Below, one piece after another: positions 31,834 to 43,309 of a DNA stretch of 64,000 bases (positions are counted from its first letter, which is position 1; every line of letters starts with the position of its first letter). The notes under the pieces were generated by a model. That model was not told the origin of the DNA. It did not search any database and saw nothing but the letters and a program-made list of their open reading frames with translations. Source of the stretch: Haliclona indistincta (lineage: Eukaryota; Porifera; Demospongiae; Haplosclerida; Chalinidae); contig OZ024790.1 in assembly GCA_964017065.1 (NCBI GenBank), positions 2,350,631 to 2,414,630 on the forward strand. The letters run 5' to 3'. The position numbers were made by a program, and so were the translations under genes.

Positions 31834-31882
31834 CAAAACCCAAAGCTATGGATCGCCAGTCAGAAACAGAGCGGCACTGCCT
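31834..31882 (+). pseudogene. Truncated exon 7 of gene 2
   Basis: Matches gene 1 exon 7 (KPKAMDRQSETE). It breaks off at about 31880, where the sequence switches to an epoxide-hydrolase 3' end in the opposite orientation. The membrane exon of gene 1 is absent here. Confidence 0.6.
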
Positions 31883-31892
31883 GTGCTGTTAG

Positions 31893-31989
31893 CTACTGAT
31901 CCAAGAACTCTTCCATGAACTGGTTCACCTGATCAGGATCGTCCATCTGGACAAAATGGTTGACATTATAAATAATTCTACCTAGCTGC
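31893..31989 (-). pseudogene. Stray epoxide-hydrolase-like 3' exon
   Basis: The minus strand reads NVNHFVQMDDPDQVNQFMEE, FLDQ and stop, nearly the same as 47959-48043. The beginning of the exon (ALGRIIYN-like) has diverged from the HIPDA of the other copy. No further exons of the gene are seen beside it, so it is a duplicated fragment carried with the NLR unit. Confidence 0.6.
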
Positions 31990-32593
31990 AGCAAGAAAAT
32001 GACACCTAATTGAAAGTTAATGAAAGTTTCTATTTATTTTACTTGATTATTCTGCTTGCTGTATAAAAAATGTCAGAGTCATTGTTTTTTATTTTCCGAG
32101 AAATAGCCATTTGATTACAGGCTTGCGTTCAACATTTTCAGGAGCACAAATACCCATTTTCGCAAATTAGGTCATATTTATTCAACATTATACAAATTAA
32201 TTACAAAACTTTACATCACATAGCATGGTAAGGACAAATAATATAGTTTCATTATTAAATTTTGTCCTAGATCACACAAAACTTAATATTTATGCACATT
32301 ATTTTATCACTACACACTATTTGTGTGTGCAAGGTAGAAACAAAAAATAATACAAAAACTATTCTAACGACAAATTTTCTTGGCACACATGCAGCTTGCT
32401 TTAAAATTGATTTATAAGTCTTATAAAACCTTGTTTCCTCAATTTTTTCAAAGATATATTAAAAGCACTACTGTAACAGTGTTTTACCTGATAGTGATCT
32501 TGGAACACACTGACTCATCGTGCTTGTCAGCCATAGCACCATCAAGAGCAACATCTTTATCACCTTAATAGAGAGAAAGACTATTACGAATGA

Positions 32594-33706
32594 GTGTCTT
32601 TGGGGAACACGTAATACCCAGTCGCTGTGGTGTCCACCAGGGTGACCCCTTGGGTCCTCTGGGGTTTGCCCTTGGTCTACATCCTCTTATTGAACAAGTC
32701 AGTAGTGAGGTTCCTGACCTTCTCATTAACTCTTGGTACTTAGACGATGGCACCATTTGTGGCTCACCCTCTGATCTCCTTAAGGCCCTCTCCATTATTG
32801 AATCTGAAGGCCCCTCTCGTGGATTGGTTCTCAACCGCAGTAAGTGTCTGGTTCACATTCCCCTCTCTTCTAGCTCCTCCAGTCCACTCCCTCTTGACAT
32901 CCCTTCTTCTAGTGATGTGTTTGTCCTCCTGGGATGCCCTATTGGTCCCCCATCCTTCTGCCATTCTTTCATACTCGAACTCACCGAGACCTGCCGGAAC
33001 CTCACTGGTAAGTTGGCTCTTCTTCATGATTCTCACATTGAGCTAACCTTACTGCGTTCATGTCTATCCTTCTCCAAAATCGGTTACAACTTACGTACCT
33101 GCCCTCCTTCATCCATCAGAGAAGCCACTATATCCTTTGACGAATTAGTTTCAGATACTCTCTCTGACATCATGGCTTGCCCTGTTTCTCCTTGGTCCCT
33201 TTCTAAGGCCTTCCTGCCCATTTCTCTCCGGTCTTAGACGGGCTTCACTCCACTCTCCAGCTGCCTTTCTAGGTTCTTGCTTCCAATCTGCCCCACTGGT
33301 TTCCCAAATCCTTGGCCACGAGTTCTCTACTCATTCCACTCACCTCCAGGAGTCCTTTCAAAGCCTGTCTTATTGCTGCAAAGACAGAAATTGGCAAGAC
33401 CTCGATGACATTGACGTTCCCTTACGGCAGCGGAGTCTGTCCCGAGTTCTCGACGACCATCTCTATGACTCCTTACTTTCCTCTTCACCTGATACTCGGT
33501 CTAGGGCCTTGGTCCTCTCATCATCTATCCCTCATGCTGGTGACTGGCTAAAGGTCGTTCCCTGCTCTGCTTTGGGTCTTCATCTCAATGAATGGGAATT
33601 CAGCACTTCTCTCAAATACTGGCTCGGCATTCCCATGGCTCCTCCTGACGCCTCATGCTCAGTGTGCAACAAGACATGTGACTCATTCGGAGACCATTTT
33701 ATTGAA
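32594..33706 (+). mobile_element. LINE-type reverse transcriptase fragment, 5' part
   Basis: A plus-strand frame encodes reverse transcriptase motifs: SRCGVHQGDPLGPLGFALG and NSWYLDDGTICG with the YLDD catalytic centre, then VLLGCPIG. The frame shifts near 33215 and goes on to WLKVVPCSALGLHLNEWEFS, WLGIPMAPP and a Cys motif CSVCNKTCDSFGDHFIE. It is 5'-truncated at 32594, where the duplicated NLR flank breaks off. The rest lies at 41830-42445. This is a degraded non-LTR element. Confidence 0.7.
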
Positions 33707-34235
33707 GGCCGTGGCTATTGCCACCGACAAATCGGTGCCTGGAACCAGCCATGAACACGCTATTGCCACCGGTCGGTGGCGCTAGCAGTCACAAAAACGC
33801 TATTGCCACCGGTCGGTGGCGCTAACAGCCACAGAACCGCTATTGCCACGAGTCCCGTTATGGGAAGACATCCGGTCAGGGTCAAAGGTCGAAATTTAAC
33901 CTGTTTTGCACGGACTTTTAGCTTCATCTTTGTGCTACCCGAGTTGTTGCCTATTCCAGGCTCACTATGCAGACAGCTGCTGTAGTGGCACTGTGGCAGT
34001 CGCCAGTGTGCAAAGGATAGCTCAGTATAATACATAAGGATGAGCTTGGGAGACCTATCATCGGGACCTTGAACTTGAAGAAGAAAGACTACATGTAGTC
34101 AAGTTGTCCTTCATGACGAGCTGTATAGTTACGTCCCTTGATCTCGAGTATAGCCGTGCTTCACAGTCTGCTATGGTCTGTCAATACATATATTTAGCTG
34201 TTGGCCATGGTGAGTATTAGAATCTGGCTGTAGTC

Positions 34236-34307
34236 TAGTCTCGCGGGGCCTGACGGATTTCGCTTGCAGGAGACCGTCTGGTCACAACTGCAGGGGGTAG
34301 GCGGATC
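34236..34307 (+). repeat. Left terminal inverted repeat of the DUF6589/RecQ transposon
   Basis: Identical to the reverse complement of 39313-39384 over 72 bp. It contains CTTGCAGGAGACCGTCTGG and ends GGTAGGCGGATC. Confidence 0.9.
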
Positions 34308-34399
34308 ATTGGCACGTCCGGAATGTAATAATCGATCCACAGTTACTATGGTAGCACCACCGCAAACAACTATCCGCCCCCGCTCAGCGCACGTGGAAA

Positions 34400-37300
34400 A
34401 TGGCTGAATCGCTAATTCACTGTGTTGCTTGTAATCGTCAGCTAGATGATTCAAGAGAAAGAAGAGTTTTGTTAGATAGGCGAACGAGACACGTACTGCC
34501 TTATCTCAACGAACTAGCGAGATCTCTAGACTGTCAGTATGATGAATTCACTCGATATAGTGACATGCAGCTGGAGTCAGGTCAGAGACCTTCCATCAAG
34601 CCTTACATATGCAGGACATGCTTTCTAGAGTGTGAAAAGGGACTAAGGCATGAGGAAAAGGCGCAAAAATGTCGAGCTACATTGACAACTCACCTGAGTT
34701 CTCGTGTCCCAAAGAGACCCCTATCGTGCTTGTCAGACTATTCTTGTTCTGACACTGACGAAGATATAGGGACTTCGCCAAAGTTGCCGCGAACAGACTG
34801 TACTCGAGTACACCCTTCTGCCAAGAGAGCACTATTTCTTCCACAAACAGAGAATAGTTCACCAGCAGTAACAGTGAGCATCAATTAATATACATGCATG
34901 CATATAGTACAAGAATGAATTCTGATTATTATTACAGGTTGTTGTGGCTCACAACAAGCCGAAGTACTGGCACCTTACTAGATCATTGAAGAAGCTAGGA
35001 CGAATAGTTGGCAGAGGCAATCGAACATCAATTGCCAGAACTGTATGTGCTGATCCTGTTCTGCGTGAAGCTGTCGTGTCGCAATTAGGAGCCTGCATGA
35101 AGAAAGAGTTGAATTACCTATGCTCTCACAAACTGTCCTCTGTGCATCGACGAACGGACCTGAACGCACTGAAGTCATTCGACTGGAAGCATGCAAGAGC
35201 AGAGCTTATCACACATGCACCAACTTTTCATCAAGTAATTAGTGGATGTCTTCCAACGTCTGGAGACGAGCTCAGACAAAATGCAGTAATAGTGTTGGTG
35301 TCAGCAATACTGTTAAAAGCTCGAAATCGATCTATGTGTGCAGTGCAGACAATGATATCTCTACTCTTACATGAAGGCCATACATCAACTAAGGCATGTA
35401 AATGATAATGATAGTCTATTAATTTTTGTATGTCAAACATATTATAGGTTTTGAACAGGTTGCAGAAGGTGATGATATGCCTTTCCCACTACCGTACTCT
35501 CACAGCTTTGGACAGGTTGACTCAGGGTCATGATGAGAAGATCCGTGAATGGAAGAATGCTTTAGTACAAACACTTGATCCATCTCAGGTATAGCCATAC
35601 AACTATGGTGCATGCATTACGAGATCAGTGCACTGTTGTATACATGCAGGCTGAGCATGAGGAACCCATGCAATTGACTCCTGTGCCCTCAGTTCCTCAA
35701 TCACCTTCGCTGTCTGGCGAAATGTTTGAGTCACCAGGTGACATACATCTGGAACCTCGCGATACAAGCTTACTATCTTCCGGGTCAAATCTTTGTACTC
35801 CGTTGAACTCGACTAATCGCAGTGATTCTCACTTTTTGGAAGATGTGCCAGATAGCTCTACTTTTGTTGTGCCCCCTCCAACATCTACACCTGTCTCTTC
35901 TTCAGCGTCTGTAGTAAAATCCAATTGGTATGGCTTCAAGCTAGTTGGAGATAATCTTGATAAGTCAATTAAGCCTCGTGAGATGCGTGAAGATCATCAA
36001 AAGCGCATGCTGCATTGCTTTCATATGTATGGAGTTAGTGATCGTATCAACCTTTCCAGCTTTTCAGATATAGAGCCTCAATTTCTTATTGAAGAATTCC
36101 AACATAAAAAGATCTTGCCGTCGAAAGGAGATTCCGAGCTACTTGTTCAAAATATTGCTACCTTAACAGTACGCATTCTTTGCAGACACGTTCCTTTCTT
36201 TCAACAACTAGATAAAGTTGTTGTTCCTCATATTGAACATGATCTTTCAAAGGAGATGGCTAGATCGTCTGAAGTGGTATGTATACACAAACAAAAATGA
36301 TTATCTAACATCATGTCACTCAATAGGTTCCTCTTGGTGTTGTGCTTAGGTCTGAAACCAGTTATGATGGAATGATACACATTATGGATCACCTACATGC
36401 ATATGTTCCTATGATTTCTTCTCAAACTGACGGTGAGTCATGCTTTCTTATAACAATCTATATTCTATATCATTGTTTAACTTGCTACATTATTTCAGAG
36501 ACTGTTACGCAAGGATCTAGTGGTAACATCACTCACAACCATGCTCAAGATGAGGTGCGTGCTTATATATACTGCATGCACTTGCAGCTTTAATTTTTAC
36601 ATGCCATCATCATGCTACAGGCAACAGATGCTGTTGATACAGACAATAAATTTCACCGTATTTTGTTCGGAGGAGACCAGTTGACCACAGCAAGAGCAGT
36701 TGGATCAATTGAAATAAGAAGAAACTCTCGCGAGGCAAAACATACCCTCCAAGGCTTGATACCAGTAACCGAGGACTGGCATGCTAAGAAGATTTTTCTT
36801 ACAGTGAGCATTATATTATAGAATACCTTGATGTTACTGTTGTGCTTTTTTATAGGTGGTGTGGAAGCTGTTTTATGGTAGCTCAAGCTTAAATGGAGGG
36901 ACACTTCAACAGCTGCGAAACCTTGTCAATAGGCGAAATGTGTCTTCCGATCCTGACAGCAATTTCAATGCTGCTGAAGATTTTTTTCATCTTGTTGGCA
37001 TGGCACATGTTGTAGCAGCGTCTTTGAAGTATTTTGGTATGGATGATGTAAATAGTATACCAGATGAGAGTATGCTACCAAGTGATGTCCTTTTTCTTCC
37101 CAAAGAAGAGAGAAAAGTAGCTGTTCATACTGCTGTCTTAGGTTTTGTGCGGGAATTCTTCTCTCTTGATCTACATGTACTTGAACAGGAAGATGGACAT
37201 GAAGAAGAGGAGGATGAGGAGGATGCCACTAATTCAGATCGTACAAATGGATATGCACAAGGATTTCTTAGCTTTTACTGGTTGTATTGTGAGTACGAGG

Positions 37301-37863
37301 ATGCCGTCAAAGAGGGTGATGGTAATAGAGTACTTCGATGTTGGAAGTACTTCTTACAAATTTTTTTTGTATGCGGACGAACTAACTATACTCTTGAAGC
37401 TTTCCGACTACTTATGCAGTACTACTACCTATTTTCTCCAAGACAAGCTCAGCAACTTCTTTCAAGCCGCTTTATTAACACACATGGAAGGCCTGGCAAA
37501 AATATAGAGGCTGATTTGCATATGGAGCATTTAAATAGGCTCTGCAAGTCATACATTGAGGCTCTTGGACCAAATTCTACTGATGCTGCTGTCCTTCGTG
37601 CTGGCAGGTCTATTGGAACTATGTCACTAATTTCAGATAACTTTGACCTAACTACTGGAATCACAATTCGCTCAGGAGCACACAGTTGGAGATCAATTGA
37701 CAAGGACTTGGACAAAGTCATTAATGAGCTGCATAAGATGTCCAACGTCTTTGACTATATTCCAGGAAGGTGTCATAGTGCTTTCAGGAACTATAAATCC
37801 TTTCACTGTGACCACACAGAAATTATAGCTTGGATGAAGAATCACTTAGATCGTTTTACATAG
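34400..37863 (+). CDS. DUF6589-like protein, candidate transposase (8 exons)
   Basis: Exons: 34400-34873, 34938-35393, 35448-35588, 35650-36276, 36327-36432, 36499-36554, 36621-36803, 36856-37863. All phases agree. The intron after 35393 starts GCATGT, so it is a GC-AG intron. The N terminus has a possible zinc motif (HCVACNRQL ... YICRTCFLEC). The middle is Ser/Pro-rich. The C-terminal half has GGDQLTTARAVGSIE, LIPVTEDWHAKKIFL, LRNLVNRRNVSSDPDSNFNA and FIEALGP-type helices, which I recognise from memory as DUF6589. An acidic run EEEEDEEDA lies near 37200. About 1,016 residues. Position in a TIR-bounded element makes it the likely transposase; the catalytic residues are not proven (Asp of GDQ and EDW are candidates). 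Confidence 0.75.
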
Positions 37864-37881
37864 GATACACTAACTATATTA

Positions 37882-39224
37882 CTATGCAACACATATATCA
37901 CAACATGACAGTCCAGCATCAATGTTTCTATAACCATCAAAATCCTGTAGTAGGACTTTCCGGCGGCATTCGGTTGTGTTTTTACAATAATATATCATTA
38001 GTTCTGACACTCTGTCTTTTCTAAGTTGCCCTGGTCCATAGTACAGTATAGCATCAGCTGGAAGACCATCCCTCCCTGCTCTACCAGTCTCTTGAAGGTA
38101 GGCCTCAATGTTTCCAGGAGGACCCCAGTGGACAACATACCGTACATCTGGACAGTCTAATCCTAGCCCAAAAGCAATAGTAGCAATGACCACTCGCAGG
38201 TTGCCTGACAGATCCATGAAGTGTTTTAGTATCGATTCTTGCGTATCACTGTGTATGCAGCTACAATACATGTCAACGAGGCGATATTGTGGAAGGTTGG
38301 GAGATCCAGGTGGTTCATGTATGGCTTCTCCAAGCTTGTTACGAAAGTAACGATGAACATCAATGCAATTATTAATAGTGCGGCAGTAAATAATCGTTCG
38401 TTCACACTTATTGCGTTTTTCAACCAGTCTACCTATGACATCATCCATAGCCTCACTCATTCCATCTTCCCATCTTTTCACATGATAGGTGATGTTGGCC
38501 CTATTAGGTGTCACCGCTATTACCTGTACATCTTCCATACAGAGCGTGTTGATTATTTGTTTTCTACTAGACTTTGATGCAGTTGCCGTCAATGCCATTA
38601 TTTTAACACCAGCTGGAACAAGACTGCGTACCTCTGAGATGTTAGCAAATTCTCTCCTGAACTGTTTACCCCTGTCAATAAAAAGTATAATAAAAACTAG
38701 TAGCTCCATCGTCCAAGAACTCACCAGTCTTTTACGCAGTGAGCCTCATCAACTATTAGTGCCATAAGGTTTTCCTGGTACACGGGCAATCTGAGCATTT
38801 CCCTCCACTGTAAATTTTGGAGGACTTGTTCAGGACTGGAGAAAATCAGTTGCACTTTGCCACCAAGTAGAGCAGTTTTAGTGGCTTCTTCTATCCGTTC
38901 TCCCCCTACGAACACTGCGCTGAGTCCCTTTCTACAGAAACTTTCTACTTGATCCTTCATCAAAGACTTTAGAGGTGATATTACCAGCACTATAGATGTG
39001 CCATCTGGCACTCTTCGTAGACAGTCAAACATGACAGGTAGACAGCCAAAGCAAGCTGATTTGCCATATCCAGTCGGTAGACTGACAAAAACATCTCTGC
39101 CACTTATGAACGAACTGATAGCTTTTTCCTGCTCTTCTTTAAAGGAAGGAATACCCAGCCTAGCAGCAGAGAGAACCAGTGCTCTATCATATGTATAGTC
39201 CTGAGATCCAGACGTAGCTGCCAT
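37882..39224 (-). CDS. RecQ-type DNA helicase carried by the transposon
   Basis: Two exons, 39224-38725 and 38671-37882, separated by a GTGAGT...GACAG intron, give 429 residues. Superfamily-2 motifs are complete: motif I LPTGYGKSACFG, Ia ISPLKSLMKDQ, II VDEAHC, III MALTATAS, IV TIIYCRT, V IATIAFGLGLDCPDVR, VI YLQETGRAGRDG. A cysteine set (CKNTTECRRKVLL ... CCDIC) resembles the RecQ zinc-binding subdomain. The winged-helix and HRDC regions of cellular RecQ proteins are absent. It should unwind DNA 3' to 5', presumably to help excision or repair of the element (inference). Convergent to the DUF6589-like gene. Confidence 0.9.
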
Positions 39225-39312
39225 CGTGTAATACTCCCAGTGATCGCGTAGGCGTGGGGTTGGGTTTGAAACCGCACTTGCCTATAATGAGCTCCGCACG
39301 AATTCCTGCGTA

Positions 39313-39384
39313 GATCCGCCTACCCCCTGCAGTTGTGACCAGACGGTCTCCTGCAAGCGAAATCCGTCAGGCCCCGCGAGACTA
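39313..39384 (-). repeat. Right terminal inverted repeat of the DUF6589/RecQ transposon
   Basis: Perfect inverted copy of 34236-34307, followed by the target-site repeat GCTGTAGTC. Confidence 0.9.
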
Positions 39385-39393
39385 GCTGTAGTC

Positions 39394-41009
39394 AGGGCAT
39401 GTAGCCCAGTGTAAGGTAATGATCGTTGTCACTGGCTTCAGTAAGTACTGCTGGACAATGATAGCATGAGTGATCAGTGAATCAGTAGTGTCTGCTAAGA
39501 GTGGTAGAATTGAATTGACAGTAGCAACTGTATATATACACCAATATTTTCCATGCATTGGAAGGCTTGCTCCACCCGCTAATTCACGTAGTCGCATTTG
39601 AATAATGTAACACTGAAAGCTTCCATTCTTGCAATCTTAGCCGCCAGATCGGTACTACTACAATGCACACAAACTGATTATTATAATAGTATTATGATAA
39701 ACTTCTCCTGCAAATTAGATGCAAGCACCTCTGTGAAGAAAGACATCAAGCAAATAATTATTGTATCATCGACAGTGTAATGGAGTGCTGAGTCATATCG
39801 TAGCGTGTTAATAGCATGCAGTGAATCTTCTTGACCTCTTCAGCTAGTGTGATGAGTTACCAATTACTGAGAATTACAAAGAAATTCTTATACATGCAAG
39901 TGATGGAGGTACCAGTGACTCAGTAAATTTCTCAGGTAAGCAATACCAGAAATTAAGCAACACATACTGATCAGATGATAATGAGGATGAATGCACATGA
40001 ATACTAATAGTTGGAGTTATGAACATGAAAGTTTTATATGAAAATACAGTCATACAATGTTTTTTTTGCTGAGAGAATAGACTGGACTACAAGCACATGG
40101 TTAGAGCATCCTCGATGTAAATTAATAGGAATCCTGTGTTCTGGTGGTACCATTCTATGATGGTACAGAGACATGTACATCAACTGGATCAACTGGTAAA
40201 TTGCACAAGCACTTACCATCAATGGTAACAGAGGAATTTCTGTGTGAGAGACTGCGGCACCATTGGACTTGATCCCGGCAAGGATCAATGTTTTAGTGTT
40301 CGAACAAATAGCACCATTGGGCTTGATTCTTTTGTTAGTCAGTCAGTGGGTTGGGAGGGAGAGAGAGATATTGGTTAGTTAGTTTATTGTTACTACAGGG
40401 CAGGAAAAGTCACTAACCAGCATAATTATTGTGTACCCAACTCACTCAAACAGCACACCTCTTCACCATAAAGTACTGCTAGTATACGTGTATTGACATA
40501 ACTACACAAGTACCTTGTGGTAAAGACCTGCACAGATTGGATGAAGGCTGCTCTTATTGACCCCTCATACAATAGTACATGTACATGAATGGCACCGCAC
40601 TGAGCGGCTGGTAGTCTGTTTCTACATTATAGACATTTAGGTATGGTACGGTATTTAAGCTCACTAGACTCCAGGCTCATACTGACACTGCTGGAGAACC
40701 CACCATTCTCACTGGATATCACAGTATGTTGCTACTGTCAATTCCACTCTTTAACAAGTCACTGCAGCCGTTACTCATTCAGTGATCAAGCCCACACCTT
40801 ATCCTACAGCTGGATGCCAGTATTATATTACAGCCAAGAATTCTATATTACTTACCAACACTAGTTATTGAAATACAGCAGATTCTGAGGCACTGCTACT
40901 CTAGTCCAGTTATACGTACTATACTCAAAGCACAACCAGTCTGATTCTTCGTGTTCTTCCGCCTTCCAAGGTCCTCTCCCAAGCCAAACGAACTCAGCTT
41001 GCTTGTGCA
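39394..41009. other. Interior of the 8.1-kb element
   Basis: No recognisable gene. Short frames exist on both strands, none with a known domain. The two ends of this stretch join to 34226 once the nested transposon is removed. Confidence 0.45.
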
Positions 41010-41290
41010 CACTGGTGACAATCACTCCAGCTGCTGTCTGCATAGTGAGAAACGGCAATAACTCGGGCAACGTTGAGCACCTACTCCAGCAAAAAAGATT
41101 TAAGTTAAACTCCGTGCAAAAACGGGTTAAATTTCGACCTTTGACCCCGACCGGATGTCTTCCCATAACGCCGTAACGGGACTCATTGCCACCGGTCGGA
41201 TTGCCGCCTAATTAATATTCATAATACAGTTAACCACACCTACGCGTAGGCTACTACTAAACCCTAAAAAAACTTCGCCTAACTGCGCAA

Positions 41291-41375
41291 AGTCGGGAGG
41301 GTCTTCCTAACTAAGGATCGTCGGGAGGGTCTTCCTAACTAAGGATCGTCGGGAAGGTCGTCCTAACTAAGGAGC
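41291..41375. repeat. 28-bp tandem repeat, 3 units
   Basis: The unit GTCGGGAGGGTCTTCCTAAC plus TAAGGATC is repeated three times, the last unit diverged (GGGAAGGTCGTCC). Confidence 0.8.
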
Positions 41376-41447
41376 TAAAGATCGTCGAGTAATATTATTA
41401 GTTAAAAAAAAACTAAAGTTTTCTATAAAAAAAAATAAAAAGCTATG

Positions 41448-41522
41448 CATGCAGCGAGAATCGAACCCAGAACGAATGCACTACAAACCACCGTACTAAA
41501 CCGCTGAGCCACCGAAACCTGC
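41448..41522 (-). ncRNA. tRNA-like (SINE head) sequence
   Basis: On the minus strand the sequence has a box A-like TGGCTCAGCGG and, about 45 bp on, a box B-like GGGTTCGATTCTC, ending CGCTGCATG. The T-arm pairs poorly, so it is not a good tRNA. A tRNA-derived pol III promoter of a SINE, or a tRNA pseudogene, is more likely. Confidence 0.45.
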
Positions 41523-41560
41523 TGACCGGTCTATTCACAAAACAAGCCTTTATAGTGATC

Positions 41561-41800
41561 TGTCGGTGGCAATAGCCAGTCTGTGGCTGAACGCGCCACC
41601 GGTCGGTGGCAATAGCCAGTCTGTGGCTGAACGCGCCACCGGTCGGTGGCAATAGCCAGTCAGTGGCTGAACGCGCCACCTGTCGGTGGCAATAGCCAGT
41701 CTGTGGCTGAACGCGCCACCGGTCGGTGGCAATAGCCAGTCCGTGGCGGAACGCGCCACCGGTCGGTGGCAATAGCCAGTCTGTGGCTGAACGCGCCACC
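41561..41800. repeat. 40-bp tandem repeat, 6 units
   Basis: Six units of exactly 40 bp start GGTCGGTGGCAATAGCCAGT and end GCGCCACC. They differ by one to three bases. The CGGTGGCAATAGC core also appears inverted at the left end of the same element (33707-33850), so the units are amplified sub-terminal repeats. Confidence 0.9.
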
Positions 41801-41829
41801 GATTTTTTTCGGTGGTAATAGTCATTTCG

Positions 41830-42445
41830 TTTTATTGAATGTGGGGGCAATGGAGACAGGATTCTGCGTCACAATGCTTTGCGTGATGCGATCTCGGCTT
41901 CTGCTCGCTCTGCCGCTCTCTCTCCTCGGCTGGAGGTTCCTTCTCTCATCCCGGGTGGCCGCTTTCGTCCCGCTGACATTTTCCTTCCCAGTTGGAAGCG
42001 CGGGTTGCCAGCTGCTCTGGATGTCACCGTAATCTCCTCTCTGCAATCCTCAGTCCACTGTCCTGTCAGCCTCCTCTTCTCAGGGTCATGCTCTTCAGGT
42101 TGCTGAGGCTCGCAAAATTGCTGCTCATGACAACCTTTGTCGGGCAGAAGGCATTTCCTTTATCCCTCTCGCTGCACGGTGGAGGTCTTGGGTGGCTGGA
42201 GCTCTCAGGCTTGCTCTACCATCAAGGGAATTGCCCGCATGAGAGATTCCCGTCTCGGCGTCACGAACTCAACTTCTCTTATCTTCCAAAGACTTTCAGT
42301 CACATTGTGGAGATGCAACGCCACCATGTGGGTGTCCCGCTGCAGGTCCTTGGACTGTCTTACTTAGTTAGGTTAGTTTTTGTTTTTAAATTAGTTATAG
42401 TTAATTTCGTTGCTCTTTTATCATTATGACTGTGCATGTGTTAAA
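41830..42445 (+). mobile_element. LINE-type element, 3' part
   Basis: Continues the frame broken at 33706: HFIECGGNGDRILRHNALRD, ALSPRLEVPSLIPGG, WKRGLPAALDVTVIS, with the C-x-C...GDH...C pattern completed across the junction. It ends with a T-rich 3' region and (ATT)n runs near 42450-42475, as expected for the 3' end of a non-LTR element. Internal frameshifts show decay. Confidence 0.65.
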
Positions 42446-42600
42446 ATTAATTATTATTATTATTATTATTATTATCAACAAGCAAAAAAACACAACAAAA
42501 TACAGTAGATAAAACATTACGATTATTATCATTATTATTATTATGTATTGTCTACATTATTATTATTATTATTATTATTATTTTATATCAAAGTAATAAT
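42446..42600. repeat. (ATT)n microsatellites
   Basis: Runs of ATT/TTA at 42448-42475, 42525-42542 and 42556-42583. They follow the 3' end of the LINE-type fragment and precede the point where the duplicated NLR flank resumes. Confidence 0.8.
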
Positions 42601-43309
42601 AATTATCTATAGCATAAACAGTAGCTTAATTAGACTTCTAATAGTGAAATAATTATTATTAATTACAGGAATTTATTTAAAGCCCACATCAAAAAGCACC
42701 AAGAAGAATGAAGTGATGACCGGTCGTTAGATTGATCAAGACCATCATGTCTAATACTTCCCTGAGCTCTAGTCACCCGGCGGTGATCATGGTCCCATTT
42801 ACATGTTCTGCTTCCACAGCCTTTCCTGACTATGATGCCTGTTTGTGTTTCTTTATCTAGCAGATTCTGTCATTAAAATGGTGGTGTCCTTTTGTAGGGT
42901 GGGGTGTCCACAAAGAAGGATTATTTTGTTTATTCTCAACATGATATCCGATCTAGCTCCCTGATAAATACTCTCTAAATCTAACTTACTTAATTAAACT
43001 GAATTGTCTGATTTATTTGAATTCACACTAGAATGACATGTATCTGTGCTATTTGTGTCTCTTTGCTAATAATTATTACAGGAAAATGAAAGATCGTTTA
43101 TGTAGATAGATCATGAACAGTATGGACCTAGTACATTTCCTAGCATGTGGGATAACCATGATGTGATGTTTGACCTTTGATTGCTGTCTGTCTATGAGGG
43201 AAGTTACAGCCAACGAGATCTGATTTCTATAGTATAATTATTGTCATGAAGTACGGACTCAAAGAAACTGGTGATGAGTGACTGGATTAGTTATTTGATG
43301 TTCTTTCCC

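Larger units (their letters stand above)
34236..39384. mobile_element. Complete DNA transposon with DUF6589-like and RecQ-like genes
   Basis: The 72-bp terminal inverted repeats are perfect by eye (34236-34307 and 39313-39384). They begin TAGTCTCGCGGGGCC. A 9-bp direct repeat GCTGTAGTC flanks them (34227-34235 and 39385-39393). The 5,149 bp hold two convergent genes whose stop codons lie 18 bp apart and whose ATGs lie about 90 bp inside the inverted repeats, so nearly all of the element is coding. No disabling mutation was found in either gene. This is a compact and probably recently active element nested in the 8.1-kb element. Confidence 0.9.
33707..41829. mobile_element. 8.1-kb element with repeat-rich inverted ends, inserted in the RT fragment
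   Basis: The RT reading ...GDHFIE breaks at TTTTATTGAA (33697-33706) and resumes after a second TTTTATTGAA (41830-41839), a 10-bp target duplication. The element ends are imperfect inverted repeats: left GTGGCTATTGCCACCGACAA, right (reverse complement) ATGACTATTACCACCGAAAA. Subterminal segments at 33840-34020 and 41010-41195 are also inverted copies (GGGAAGACATCCGGTC, GGTCAAAGGTCGAAATTTAA). Without the nested transposon it is about 2.97 kb and shows no transposase, so it is probably non-autonomous. Confidence 0.75.

Noticed and set aside
32590..32593. ATG-like start for the reverse transcriptase frame at its left edge
   Set aside because: The bases belong to the duplicated flank; the RT fragment is 5'-truncated and has no start of its own here.
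34194..34454. Minus-strand frame across the left transposon end
   Set aside because: It crosses the terminal inverted repeat and the DUF6589 start, and has no recognisable domain.
41448..41522. True tRNA gene
   Set aside because: The A and B boxes are recognisable, but the T-arm and acceptor do not pair well. Kept only as a tRNA-derived element.
41561..41800. CRISPR-like array
   Set aside because: The six units are contiguous 40-bp repeats without variable spacers.
41443..41850. Minus-strand frames rich in CHRQVARSATDWLLPPTGG
   Set aside because: They are translations of the 40-bp tandem repeat, not a protein gene.
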